DNA of 64,000 nt, taken from Ailanthus altissimus (lineage: Eukaryota > Streptophyta > Magnoliopsida > Sapindales > Simaroubaceae). Shown here one piece after another: positions 34,263-46,130 of the stretch; position 1 is the first letter of the stretch, and the number at the start of each line of letters is the position of its first letter. The notes below the pieces were generated by a model that saw only the letters and a list, made by a program, of their open reading frames with translations, was not told the origin of the DNA and made no database searches. The DNA lies in the NCBI GenBank assembly GCA_946807835.1, contig OX327703.1, forward strand, positions 1,309,501-1,373,500, in the 5' to 3' direction. The position numbers and the translations under genes were made by a program.

Positions 34263-34278
34263 ATGGCAATAAAGTTTG

Positions 34279-34985
34279 TCTTAGCTACTGTCAATGGCTC
34301 TTTTTATTTCTCTTATAATTTTTATGTCGACCTTTTTCTTCTTTTTCTTCTCATTTTTCCTTTTCCTTCTTTCTTCTCTTTTGCTTTCTCTCAAATCATG
34401 CCTCATATGTCTAAAAAAAAAACAAAACAAAACAACATGGTTTTTTTATTTTATTCACGTGCAGTACACGTTTTCTGTTTTTGGGATAAATTCAGGACAG
34501 TGGCTTTCAAGACAAATAGCATTATTGTTATTTTTAATATGAAGGTAAGTCTTTTGTGTGAGAGAAAAAATATATATATATATTTGAAATCATAAATAAT
34601 TGTAATATCATTGAACAAAATATATATATTACATCTTACGACTTTTGATATAAAATTAGATCGATTACTAGAACATTAAACAAATATCTCGACTTAAGAA
34701 CACTAGAACCTATACCTCTTCAACTTCAACGAAGTGAAAACTAATATTCACTATAGAGCTTATCCCATATTTGGGATCCTCTGCCCCTATTGAGGACGAA
34801 GAGTCATTCTCACGCATAAGAGAGGTCAAACTAACATCTACCCTCTCATAAGAGAGATAAAAAAAATTAATATGATCTACCCTGGAGTAAGAGAGAAAAC
34901 AAACAAAAAGATTGCAAACAAATTATTTTTTAGGGGTGGTCCTAAAACTTGAACTCTCTTGATTCTGTGTGTAAAATCCCTTACA
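34279..34985. other. Pyrimidine-rich and AT-rich DNA
   Basis: 34320-34400 is a TTC/TTTTC-rich run that creates two overlapping low-complexity frames; these are not genes. At 34800-34890 the phrase CATAAGAGAG recurs three times. No domain is recognised until LINE coding begins near 34990. Confidence 0.5.
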
Positions 34986-34989
34986 TATT

Positions 34990-37900
34990 GGGTCCTAGCT
35001 TAAAAATTAGAATCTGATACACTTCTAAAACTTGAAAGCTGGAATAAAAAAAAAAAACAAATTTTTGGGGCACTAAACAAACAGGTACATGCTCAAACTT
35101 GGAATGATATAACCAAGATTCAAAAATCTCTAGATGCATTGATGTATAAAGAGGAGACCTACTGGAGGCAACGTTTGAGGGTGCAGTGGCTGCAGGCTGG
35201 GGATAAAAACTCACACTTCTTTCACTTTAAAGTATCAGGCCGAAGAAAGAAGAACCTTATTTTTGGGATTATTTACAAAGACGGAGTCTGGACTTTAGAC
35301 ATGAAACAGACTACAAAGATATTTGTGGAGCATTTCTCTGACTTATTCTCTTCATCTAATCCCTCTGGGCTTGAAATTGATTTTGTTGCCTTTAGTGTAG
35401 AGCCGTGATTGTCTATACAACACATCCAATGGATGGATTCCCCATTCCAGGCCGATAAAATCCAAAAGGCATTATTTTATATGCACCCTACCAAAGCCCC
35501 CACAAAGACGATATGCCAACCTTATTCTATAAAAAATTTTGAATCTCATAGCGCTTTTATCCCAGGGCACTTAATCACTGACAACACTATAATTGGTTAA
35601 AATGCCTCCATGCCATTAAACACACAAATCCTACATCACCAAGGCACGGGAGAGATGTTGGGTTTATAAGGGGTGATCCACGCCTTAATTGGCAAGATGC
35701 GTTTTGAGTGAAAGGCGCTTGCGTGAAGTCCAAGAACAAAACCGTGCGGGTTTGGGCCCAAAGCAGACAATATCTTGCCAAGTCTGAGTTGGTTTATGAT
35801 AGATGGTATCAAAGCCACTCTCGGTGTCCTTTTGGGCGGTGGTGGGGAAAACCTCAACAAGGACGCTGAGTCCCTAAAGGGGTGTATATAACACCGATGG
35901 CAAATCTCACATCGCCAAGGCACGAGAGAGATGTTAAGTTTATAAGGGGTAATCCATACCTTAATTGGCAAGACGTATTTTGGGTGAAGGACGCTTGTGT
36001 GAAGCCCAAAAAGAAAACCGTGTGGGCTTGGGCCCAAAGCAGACAATAAATTTTCTGCTGTGAACTATTTGGCTTTAAAACTAGACATGTCAAAGGCCTA
36101 TGACCAAGTTGAATGACCTTTCTTGCTTGCCATGATAAGGAGACTGGATTTTTCAGACAATTGGTGCCAGAAGATTTATTGGTGTATATCTTCTGTATCC
36201 TACTCCACTCTTATTAATGACATTCTATATGACCCTATTTCTCCATCAAGAGGTCTTTGCCAAGGTGACCTCTTATCCCCATATCTGTTCTTGTTCTATG
36301 CTGAGGGCCTTTCTACTTTTATTAAGTCTGGTGAACAATACAGGGACTTACAGAGTTTGAGATGTGGGAACCAAGGGCCAACAATCTCACACTTATTCTT
36401 TGCTGATGATAGCCTCATAATTACTAAGGCTTCTTTAACCAATTTCATCTCGATCAAATAAATCTTGCGTTCTTATGAGCATGCATCTGGATAGTTGATC
36501 AATGTTCAGAAATCGGCCGTTTGTTTTAGCAAATTTATTTCAATGGAGGTCGCTGCCAATCTTACCCAATATCTTGGAGTGGTCTAAGTCCCTTACCACA
36601 GTAAATATTTGGGGCTCCTTTGTGTTACCAGTAAAAACAAGTAGAATCTATTTGTTGCTGTAAATGAAAAAGTGTGGAATAAACTTAAAGGCTGGAAAAG
36701 GCATCATTTTTCAGCTGAGGGTCGGGAGGTTCTTCTAAAAGCAGTTATCCAAGAAATATCAAACTACGTTATGAACCTGTTTAGGCTTTCAAAAAGTCTA
36801 ACTAAGAAAATCCAAAGACTATGTGCCAGGTTCTTTTGAAGAGGCGATGAGTGTTCCAAAAAGATTCATTGGTGTTCTTGGGATATGTTATGCCGCCATA
36901 AAAAGGATGATGGTCTAAGTTTTAGGGAATTGACTTCCTTTAACCAAACCACTCTTACTATGCAAAGGTGGAGAGCTACTGCCAATCTAGAATGATTGAT
37001 GGTGTAAACTCTCCAAAGCATTTATTTCCCTAACTCATCTTTCTTGTAGGTACCTCATAGATAATCAGATTCCCTGGTTTGGAAAAGTAATTTATAGGGT
37101 AGAGATCTGCTTAAAAGAGGGCTTTGCTGGAGTATTGGTAATGGATCAACTGTATCAATCTATCATGATCAGTGGCTTCCTCGACCGCTCTCCTTCAAAC
37201 TATTATTCCCCCATAATTTGCCTGAGCATTTATTAATGGTAGAATTATTACTCCCATCGGATGCATGGAACTGTGAATTGGTTCGTGACTCTTTCCCAAA
37301 TGAAGAATGTGACTTAATACTCAACATCCCGCGCTCTCTATCTTGGGATTAGCAGACTGACTCGGTTATGTGACATTTCGACAAATATGGATAATATTCT
37401 ATAAAGAGCGGATATTGGCTATCTTATTTTCCTAACCAAGCTTCATCCAGTAATGATAACATTGAATCCCGATCTTAGTAACAGCACTTATAGTGTTTGA
37501 AGATCCCTCCAAAAATTAAACATTTTGCTTAGAGACTCATACATGGTTAGATCCATACTTTTGCAAATCTCAAAATGCACCATGTCCCTATTGATGAGCA
37601 TTGTAGCCGCTGTGCTAAAGGAGCTGAAAGTTCCATCCATGCAATATGGTTATGTGATGCGTTAAAAAAGGTATGCTAGGCTTGCTCCTTCTTGCACGGT
37701 ATGTGTATTTACCATAATACACCTATTCTGGATCTCCTAATGAACTACAAAGTGAGCTTATCCGTAATGGAGTTTGAGGTGATGCTAATCATATTTTGGA
37801 GACTATAGTTTCTAAAAAATCAATTCGTTATGGAAAAGGAAGAAATGATAGTTAATGAAGTGCTTAATTAATCCAAGCGTTATTGGTATGAGTTCATGTC

Positions 37901-38250
37901 TACTTTTGCAACCAAGATTGAAACCGAGTTTGCACCAAGCATTAGATGGCAAGCTCCTAGGTTCGGCTTAATAAAAATTAACACTGACGCTAGTCTCTCC
38001 CTAAAGCATCCCAAAACTGGGTTAAGTGTGATTTTACATGATTACTATAAAACTATCTTAGCATCTGCGTCTATTCTGCTTGATGCAAAACCCTTAGTGG
38101 CCATTCTCAAAGCATTTGCTATACTCTGAGACCTTCACCTAACTATACTATTAGAGTTATCAATTATTGAGATTGCCTCTGATGCTATTGATGTCATTCA
38201 TAACATCAATACCATTACTTACTTATTCTCTAAACTTGATTTGCTTATTC
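34990..38250 (+). pseudogene. L1-type LINE ORF2, truncated and broken
   Basis: The first recognisable frame reads LESWNKKKKQIFGALNKQVHAQ, then EETYWRQRLRVQWLQAGDKNSHFFH, which is the region between endonuclease and RT. The RT follows: FIPGHLITDN, (TRIM insertion), YLALKLDMSKAYDQVE, GLCQGDLLSPYLF, and the catalytic FADD at 36399-36410. It continues with KYLGLLCVTSKNK, GWKRHHFSAEGREVLLKA, a zinc-binding RT-associated domain near 37500-37650 (CSRCAKGAESSIHAIWLC), and RNase H (FGLIKINTDASL at 37965-37997). The endonuclease is missing, a 5' truncation usual for LINEs, and a deletion joins KAPTKT to the IPGHL block. At least ten stops are present. Confidence 0.9.
35622..36045 (+). mobile_element. 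TRIM retrotransposon in LINE RT
   Basis: Two 148-bp direct repeats (LTRs, 35622-35769 and 35898-36045) enclose 128 bp. Both LTRs read CATC(A/G)CCAAGGCACG, TTAATTGGCAAGA and GGGCCCAAAGCAGACA. The inner part starts with a PBS TGGTATCAAAGCC (35804-35816) and ends with CCTAAAGGGGTG, a likely polypurine tract. With no coding capacity and 424 bp total, it is a terminal-repeat retrotransposon in miniature, dependent on another element's enzymes. The LTR sequence resembles a TRIM type widespread in flowering plants. The insertion cuts the LINE RT between CLHAIKH and NYLALKLDM. The first three bases of the left LTR differ from the expected TG. Confidence 0.9.
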
Positions 38251-38506
38251 TCTAAATTTGATTTAGTATTGTGTGACATTCAAATCTTATCTGTATATTT
38301 CAATTCTTGCTCTTTTAACTATTCTCACAAATCCACCAATCAAGTAATACATAGTAATCTATGTATTGACACAGTTTACACTAAATCTGACTTCTAATAT
38401 TATTTAATTTAAAAAAATCTCACATCATTACAAAATATCTTGTACTTTAGGATTATCCCCCACTTTGAGTTCTCAATAAAAATATAATTCATACTTAAAA
38501 AAAAAA
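38251..38506 (+). other. Probable LINE 3' untranslated region and poly(A) tail
   Basis: Non-coding sequence after the RNase H domain ends in an A run at 38495-38506, the expected LINE 3' end. No target-site duplication was found, since the 5' end is uncertain. Confidence 0.55.
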
Positions 38507-38639
38507 AATAACCAAACCAGAAAACATAAAACTTCTTTATAGAAGAGAGATTACAAACATACCCCCTACACAATATTACAATCACGTACACATCACAACT
38601 TAATCTAGTAAAACATAAAACAAGACAGCCGCAAAATAT

Positions 38640-39190
38640 AGATTCGGGAAAAGTAGGCAGCGGTGGATCTTAAGGTGGCCGGAAGCAGTAGATATCAGCT
38701 AGATCTAAAAAAAGGAGGGGCAGAGCAAAATGAGGCTGTGACACGCCGGAATCCAGTGGCGACCCAAACCGAACTCTTGCTTAGATCAGCCTCCATGGTA
38801 GAATTGGTGAGCAGCATGGCCGTCGAGAGGAAGACGGCAATAGAGCGCGCATATCGGTCGAAAACCCAACCGCTGATAGAGGGGAACGCAGTTTGGAGAA
38901 GGCTGGTGTCGGCTCAATGGCAGAGACGATAACACTGCTTGGCCACCGGGAGGTGACGGCTAGGAGGCACACATCTTGCCTCAGCTCTACAGTCGCCGGC
39001 GAAGAGGTCCTCAACCAAATCAATGGAGCTCGGCGCCAACGCAGACGGGAAGAAAAAGAGAAAGAAAAAAAGAAACAATGCCACAAAAGGGTAACAGAAA
39101 TGAAAGCCAAAACAAACAAAGAGAACCTAAGCTAAGCTAACGGTGATAAAAGGCCGTCGGAGAAGATGCTGAAGCCCCCTTTCTGGTGGA
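38640..39190. other. GC-rich island of unknown nature
   Basis: About 550 bp is clearly richer in G and C than its surroundings. It allows overlapping open frames on both strands (plus 38663-38932 and 38893-39135, minus 38781-39119), none with a domain I recognise. The minus-strand reading, with a pyrimidine-rich leader then GCC/CCGGCG-rich text, resembles a plant 5' untranslated leader of a gene or of a LINE. Its position next to the LINE tail at 38506 is suggestive but not decisive. Confidence 0.35.
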
Positions 39191-40004
39191 GAGAAGTTTT
39201 GGTGCGGCTACTGTTTTTTAAAAGTTGAGAACTTTTGCTTTTAGGATTTTTTTAGAAGAATTGGGTTGACATTATTATTATATTTCAGCAGTTCAGAGAG
39301 AAAAATATTTAGATCCTTTATATTTCAGCAGTTTAGAGAGAACCTATTTGGTTAAGTGCCTTTGATTTTATACTTAAAAAATATCTTCTAGTTGTTTCCT
39401 GACATGTTATTTTCTTTGATAGAATAGAACTTGCTCTTTAGGAAAAAGGAAAAAAAAACGTAGCGATAAAAGGGAGTTCAATTACCACAATCAATCCAGA
39501 CGAGTCACGCTTGTTGAACAAGTCTAGTAAGTTTCTTCACAGCAACAACAAATGTCAAGGAGTCTTTGTTTGTTGAAGTTATATTAATATTTGTAATTGT
39601 TTATAATTTATTGAATTATTCAGCAGCTAGGAGTGGGCTTGTAGATGTAGGCATTCCTGAATCACATAAAAAATTAATATTTATTATTTAATTTAGTTAA
39701 TATTAATTAAATTTTGGTAAATTGAAAAAAACAATTCTTGGATATTATCTCATTGAAAGTCCTATAAGTTTGAACTCATAAAAATTACCTTTCTTACCTT
39801 TATTTACTCTTTCAAAGTGAGGGAGTGCACTGTCTTTCTAGAAAACAAAATATATATATATATATATATGTAATTTTGACGCTTAGTATTTATCTAAAAA
39901 AAAATGATATTTGTTTATAGGAATGTTACAAAGACAAACATGATGCTATGCATTATATTTTATAATTAGTCATAAATCAAATAAATTATAAAACAAAATA
40001 TACT
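39191..40004. other. AT-rich DNA with small repeats
   Basis: A phrase of about 30 bp containing ATTTCAGCAGTT(C/T)AGAGAGA is repeated at 39284 and 39321. An AT dinucleotide run is at 39850-39870. No coding region is visible. Confidence 0.5.
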
Positions 40005-40260
40005 CTTGACATTTATTAGGAAAGAGTTTGGACAAGAATTGTGTATTGTCGTATATCAAAATATAATGAATAAATTTTATATTTATATGACTATTCTTAT
40101 GTTGAAAAATGAAGAAAAAGTTAAACTAAGTAATTTATATAAATTAAAAATATATATAAAAGGTAATTGAGAATATTTGACTTAAAAATTAATTAAGGAG
40201 AAATTTTTTGATTTGTTTACTCTTTTAAGAAATCAAATGATTTGTTTCCTCTATAATAAA
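40005..40260 (-). mobile_element. 3' LTR of a copia-A-type element
   Basis: The reverse complement matches the copia-A LTR at 1675-1987 over most of its length, including the AAAGAGTAAACAAATCAAA unit and the TAAGTCAAATATTCTCAATTAC block. On the minus strand it lies directly after RNase H sequence and a purine tract, so it is a 3' LTR. It has fewer U3 repeat units than the plus-strand copy. Confidence 0.85.
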
Positions 40261-40266
40261 TCCACC

Positions 40267-40269
40267 CCA

Positions 40270-40300
<31 letters not shown>

Positions 40301-40301
40301 A
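40267..40301. repeat. C-rich and CT dinucleotide microsatellite
   Basis: A CCACCCCACCCCCC run leads into (CT)n. It sits at the junction between the copia-A polypurine tract and LTR. Confidence 0.9.
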
Positions 40302-40720
40302 AAACTCTCCCTCAAGTTGAAAAATGAATGTCAAGAACTCTCAAACTTTCCAAACAGAATAAAGATAGCATCTTGACCTAATAATTTAATAAATAAATCG
40401 ACAACTTTGTTTTTACTTTCTATGAAAAAATGTTTAAGCTCATCTTTTTTGAATCTATTTACAAATTGTATGGCAATTTATCTCAATATATTTTGTCCTT
40501 TCATGATAGACAAGATTAATTGAAATGTAAAGTATTGTTTAGATATCACAAAAGAGTTGAGCTAGCTCTAAGTGAGATACTTACAAATCCTATAATAAGT
40601 ACTATAACTAAGTTAATTCGCAGGTAATCAATGCCATGTACCTATAATCGAATTTTGCCGAGGACCGAAATAAGTGAAATGCCAAGAAAAACACAATAAC
40701 CTGTAATTGACTGTCATGTA
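40302..40720 (-). pseudogene. copia-A-type RNase H C-terminus
   Basis: On the minus strand from about 40690: ITGYCVFLG-like residues, YMALITCELT, LELAQLFCDIQTILYIS, NLVYHERTKYIEIN, then FGKFESS/LDIH-type residues and LEGE. This is the end of copia RNase H, including the HERTKHIEID motif. It ends at the polypurine-like TTGAGGGAGAG directly ahead of the LTR. Several stops are present, and the SWKSKKQ block is deleted. Upstream coding is lost because the copia-B element inserted at 40721. Confidence 0.83.
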
Positions 40721-42861
40721 TGTTGGGATTTATGCTCATATGTCATCCCAATTTAGCATTGATAATGTAATTTCATATTTATGTAATAAATAAATATTTT
40801 ATTAAATGACTAATTATTTATTAGGTAAGATGCTCGTAACATTTCAAACATTATATTGATATGAAGGTGTTTAGATCAGGTCTAAAGAATTAGAACCTTG
40901 TTTGAAATGAGACAAAGACGTGAGAATATACTAACAATGACATAGTTCCAAATAGTTGAAAGAGTTGCTAGAAAATATCATTGTGCAAATATGTTCTCGA
41001 ATTATATGTTCCTAATCTATTTTCACTGACGTAGGGTCTATCGAGTGAAACTGATTAATATAGATTAGTGTATATCTATATTTGAATTATCTAGATGGTT
41101 AATCTTAACAAACTATGAGTTTAGTGGAAGCTCGTATAGATATATAGGTATTTAGTGAGGATTAGATACTGAACAAGACTCAATGAAGACCTCCAATGGA
41201 TATCCTACAAAATTGTCAATGGAAGGTCTTCTCGAGTTGAGTAGTATTCGTGGTCCTTTGACTTGAGCACCACAATGAGCTTGTGAGTAATCCACCATAC
41301 TTAGGTTCTACATATGTCAGAAACCTTTCATGATCTGACCGTTGGGTGTCACTGGGTATAGTCCGATGCTTATGGAGTCTGGTGTGTATAGACATGGGAT
41401 CCGTCAGCTTATATAGGTGAGTAAAATATCTAGATGCTCTAATGTTGTATTCAAGGAAGTCTTATGGCCATAAGCATTAAACCCAGAAAAGAGTTTCCCG
41501 TGGTATAAACAATATCGCAAAAGAGTTTGTGAATATTGTTTACAGAATATGAATCAAAGTGATAAGTTTATAGTTTAGCAATAGGGGACTTGACGGTGTT
41601 GATCTGTCTCTGCTCTTTTAGGATATTAATGATTGAGGAATTGTACGAATATGGATTAACCTCAACTTGTATGGTTTAACTCACCATTTTGTAATATCCA
41701 TAACGTATATGTGTAGGACATTAGTTATGGACTTACGAAAATGTTCCATGAGACAAGATAGGTGTGAACCTATGGAGTCTCATTATATAAAGTGTACACG
41801 TTGAGCACGTAGGTACCATACTAGATTGAATTGTTCGATTTGAGAAGTTTTCAGAATATATTTATTTATTTCAGAGTCTCTTGGGATGTAGCTAAGGTTT
41901 AAGTGTTAAACGTAAGATTATACCAAGTAAGACTTGACATTTTTATCTATTTAGTGTATGCCTTAAATTGTACAAATAATTTTTATGGGTATTAAATTGG
42001 ACATCAATAGATATAGTTACTATTTAAATAAAATAATTATTACTTTATTTAAATTATATTAATATACTATTTATTTATTTTCGAGTCTCTCGGGGAGTAG
42101 TTAAAGATTAAGTGTTAAACTTGATATTGTACCAAGTAAGACTTGACACTTCTATCTTGACACTTCTATCTACCTAATATAAATCTTAAATTGTGTCAAT
42201 AATTTATATGGGTACTAAATTAGACATAAATAAATATAGCTACATTTAAATAAATTAATTATTATTTTATTTAAATTATACTAATTGATTAAGGGGTGTA
42301 ATTGAAATTATGCTTATAAAGCAATTGATATGGCCTTGTAATGATCTTAGTCGTTTAAAGTGGCAGTAACTTGAAATGGCCACCAAGATTTCTTTTATTA
42401 TTTTTGGTCCAATTTTGTAGCTTCACATGTTTTTTTATATATATATACATGCTTAAATGCCACCAATTCATCCTTTAAACCATCAGCATCACTTTTGGTT
42501 GAATCACTATTTTGTAAAGCATGATAAAGATTTTTATATGGATGCTTATTTCATTTAAATAGTATGAATTTGAAGGGTAAAAAAAAGAAAACAGAAAATA
42601 AAAATAGCTTGAGAGTAAGAAATAAGAAACAAGAGTTGTTTCAAATATTTTGAAATAGGAAGTTATTATTCTAGTTTGAGGAGCCCATCACGTCTCTAAC
42701 TAGAATTATTTAAAGTACGCTTCGTGAGTGAGTCTCCTAATCTCATTAGTGTAATGAGATTATTTTAATGTATATTAATTCTATTGTGTTGCATGTGCTA
42801 TGCTATTATTATTAAATTATTTAATTATGCACACATGCGCACACGCCCACAGCACCCAACA
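40721..42861 (+). mobile_element. 5' LTR of copia-B
   Basis: It starts TGTTGGGATT and ends CACCCAACA, giving a perfect 7-bp terminal inverted repeat. Two related segments of about 200 bp follow each other inside it (about 41870-42075 and 42076-42290), each with AAGTGTTAAAC, ACCAAGTAAGACTTGACA and AATAATTT(T/A)TATGGGTA. Confidence 0.93.
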
Positions 42862-42865
42862 AAAT

Positions 42866-42877
42866 TGGTATCAGAAC
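42866..42877 (+). promoter_or_regulatory. Primer-binding site of copia-B
   Basis: TGGTATCAGAAC, one base off the initiator Met tRNA site, lies four bases after the LTR end. Confidence 0.9.
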
Positions 42878-43384
42878 GTTGTGTTGTGTGCTTAGATTTG
42901 GAGTGTACGTGACGTAATTTGATATCCCGATGCTATCGATTATGTGTTTCAAGTATTAAAAATTTCATAATCGGCATATAGCTAAAAGGGACATCACAGC
43001 ACTATAGGCTGAGTACCGCGGCGCCAAGGTAGAGGCCCTAGCACCACAGCGTGTTTAGGTTGGTTCCGCAACACCGAAAAATGGGCCTTCAATTTCACAG
43101 TTTCTGAAACCTATAAAAGTTGTAATTACGTTGGTTGCTCGAAATATTTATGTTTTAAGAATTTAAAAATAAATAATTTATTTTTGGCAATTTATCATTG
43201 TTATAAATGTGATAAATATTGTGAGTCATTTATTTGTACTGGTAACCACAATGGGAACCCTACTGGTGGGAATTAGTTGTGTTTGCACAAAACAAATGTG
43301 TGATTGAGAATCACAACCTCATGAGATGATGATAGAATTAAGTAATCTCTTTTAATCAGATTAAAAAGTGTACCATTATGAGAT

Positions 43385-43735
43385 AATGTTACATATTGAT
43401 CCGTCTTAACAATATTGTATTAGTCAGGTTATATCGGTTGTTCCCAATATTGTTAAAGCGTAAAGGATTTGGTTGGTCTGATTTTAACTATGCCAGTTAA
43501 ACATGTGATGAGAAAAATATATGCGAACGTATTGCCCAATATTGTTAAAGTGTGAGGGTAGTATCAATAACATATATTTGATTATTGACAAGTTAATCTA
43601 AAATATATTTATCCAATATTGCTAAAGCGTGAGGATTAAGTGTATTTAGAATCAGTAATAAGAGTTGCATAAGATACAATTTACAAAAGTTGTCTACCTT
43701 TTGAATTTTACAATAGCCAATATTGTTAAAGAGGT
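43385..43735 (+). repeat. Recurring CCAATATTGTTAAAGNG motif in copia-B leader
   Basis: The phrase CAATATTG(T/C)TAAAG(C/T)G(T/A)(A/G)AGG occurs about five times at roughly 60-110 base spacing (near 43447, 43537, 43613, 43712 and partly 43408). The intervals between look like diverged copies of one another. The function is unknown; it could be an untranslated packaging or leader structure. Confidence 0.65.
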
Positions 43736-43919
43736 TAATGGGGTCTACTTCTTACTGTACATTTAAAGAGATTAAATTGTCATTTTCTCTTTTGAGAGAT
43801 TTAGGGAATTATGTAAAGTAATAGGAGGGTGTTTTAGATTTAAAAATGTATAATTTGATTATATCATTAATCTAAAAAAAAAATTAGCGATAGAAATTAT
43901 TTATTTTTTGCTAACATTT

Positions 43920-44740
43920 CTTATTTTCTCTTGTGAAGATAAAATTGCCTCATTTACCTCGTGTTTATTAGATGCGAACCAACTTAAAGGCATAGAAAAT
44001 TATAAAGACTGGTTTGATGAATCTGAGAATTATTCTTGATTCTAAAAAATTGGATATATTATCAATCAGCATATGTCCTGAGGAATTTCTGATGAAGCCA
44101 CCCCAAAAGAAAGGATGACATATCAGAAATGGCTAGATGATGATTTAAAAGTTAAATCTTATGTCATTGCCTTTATGTCTACAAGTTTATAAAGGAGTTA
44201 TTTGGCGACCATCCTCAGGTTGAGGCATACAGGGTTACTAAATCACTTTTTCAGTGTAGACTTCTTGAAGGGAGTCCAGTCAGTCCCAATGTTCTCAATA
44301 TGATTTTTATAATCGAGAGGTTGGAGACGATGGACATTACATTGAATAAATATTTAGGGATAGTTTGATTCTCCAGTTGCTTCCGAGGTCTTTCAGATAA
44401 TTCATAATGAATTTTAATATGCAAGCAATAACCCCATCTTATGCTGAACTTCATAATATATTGAAGACAGCAGAAGAAGACATGAACAAGGTGAGATCGT
44501 CCCTATTTGTTTAGGGTGCCTCATCTTTTGCTTCTAGGGCTTTTGGGAAGCTTAAAGAAAAGCAGAAAAAGAAGGTGAGGTAGACACGTAGGATTAGTCC
44601 TCAAAGGTGACCCATATCTAAACCACAAAAGAATAATAAAGGAAAATATTTCCATTGTGGCGAGGAAGGACACTAAAAGAGAAATTCCCAGAGATACCTT
44701 GCCTCAGTAAAGAAGAATCCCTCATATATATGTTTACCTA
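43920..44740 (+). pseudogene. copia-B gag
   Basis: Frames near 43930-44200 give LPHLPRVY, NYKDWFDESENY and then KERMTYQKWLDDDLKVKSYVIAFMS, a copia gag signature. After further shifts the zinc knuckle stands at 44647-44688 as YFHCGEEGH, a stop, then KRNS. The first and last Cys are replaced (Tyr and Ser), so RNA binding would be lost. The following RYLASVKKNP matches the usual sequence after this knuckle. There is a 1-kb leader (42878-43919) without coding frames; it has GC-rich phrases near 43000 and recurring CCAATATTGTTAAAG motifs at 43390-43730. Confidence 0.8.
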
Positions 44741-46130
44741 TTATTAAAATTTCTTTAGTATATGATGCTAATTCTGATTGGTATTGGATACTGTTTCTCT
44801 TTCTCACATCTGCAATATGTTGCAAAGTCTAAGGGAAGTTAAACTGTTGCAGCTGAAGAGAGAGTCAGCTTCGTGTTGGAAATGTAAATTTTCTTCAGGT
44901 CGAGGCTATTGGACATTTTGATATACATCTCTCATGTAATAGAATTATAGCGTTATATAATTGTCTTTACGTACCTAGTATTTGAGATAAATAGTATCCC
45001 TTGCTGTGTCTTACAGTGAGGGTTATTATATGTATATATGGAATCGTTCCTTATATTTATATGATATGCATAATGTTTTGATAGTTGATGGTCATTATGT
45101 ATTTAATACAACACAAAATGTTATAAATGTACAGGTAAACATAGCAAGTAGTTCAAGAACTTTAAATGAAACAAAATTATGGCATATGAGATTGGGTCAT
45201 ATAGGTGTTAGACACTTATCTAGTTAAAGATGGCCGAATACCTGATTTGATCATAGAACCTTATCCAGTTTATGAATCATGTATTCAAGAAAAGAAATGA
45301 CCAAATCGCCTTTTACTGGTGTTGGACATCGTGCCACTAGTTTATTGGAACTTATACATAGTGATGTATGTGGTCTAATAAATCATACTGTTATGGGTAA
45401 ATTTTAATACTTTATAACCTTCATCGATGATTTGTCAAGATATAGTTATGTGTTTCTTATAAGACACAAGTCTGAAACCTTTGAAAAGTTCAAGGAATTT
45501 AGACTTAAAGTAGAGAAACAAACTGGGTATGTATGTCAAATGCCTTCAATCAGATCGAGGCAGAGAATACATAGGTAGTGAATTTTTGAATTATTTAAAG
45601 AAGAATGGAATTCTCACTCAGTATAGTCCTCCAGCTACTCTGTAGCATAGTGGTGTTTCGAAGAAGAGGAATTATAATTTATTAGATATAGTTCGATCAA
45701 TGATGAACTTTACTGATCTTACTAAATATCTTTGGGGCTATACTCTACATACCGCTGCTCATGTATTAAATAAAGTTTCGTCTAAAGCCGTTCCCTCAAC
45801 TCCCTATGAGATATGGACTGGAAGGAAACTAAGTCTTAAATATTTTAAGATTTAGGGTTGTCCTGCTTAGGTAAAAGTTACACAACAAGATAAACTTGCA
45901 CCTAAGGGGTACAAGTATCGATTCATTGATTATCCTATGAACTCAATAGGATACCAATTCTATGATCTTATATGTTCGTTGCTCAGAATGCCACTTTCTT
46001 AAAGAAACAGTTTATCGTGGATCGTAAGAATTATAGGAAGATTGATCTTGATGAAGTCAATCAAAATGAACCATAGATGGAACCACAGGCTTAATCGAGC
46101 AAATTACCTTTTACAAACTCTCCATATAGG
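44741..46130 (+). pseudogene. copia-B protease and integrase
   Basis: The protease region reads LSHICNMLQSLREVKLLQLKRES near 44800, but the active-site Asp-Thr/Ser-Gly is not preserved. Then the frame starting at 45006 gives SYSEGYYMYIWNRSLYLYD and KLWHMRLGHIGVRHLSS, the GAG-pre-integrase zinc motif start. Integrase continues as LLELIHSDVCGLINH (catalytic Asp), YFITFIDDLSRYSYVFLIRHKSE, a stretch around 45640-45700 that would hold the catalytic Glu but is shifted, then LWGYTLHTAAHVLNKV and YEIWTGRK. More than fifteen stops and shifts are present. The role was cDNA insertion. Confidence 0.85.

Noticed and set aside
34221..34595. Open frames of 124 and 82 residues
   Set aside because: They start inside the SINE and run through a TTC-rich tract, with no domain.
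35587..36093. Minus-strand frames of 64 to 136 residues with repeated text
   Set aside because: They are antisense to the TRIM; the internal repeat is simply its two LTRs.
40267..40301. CT-run as a possible promoter element
   Set aside because: A plain microsatellite at an LTR junction, with no supporting gene downstream.
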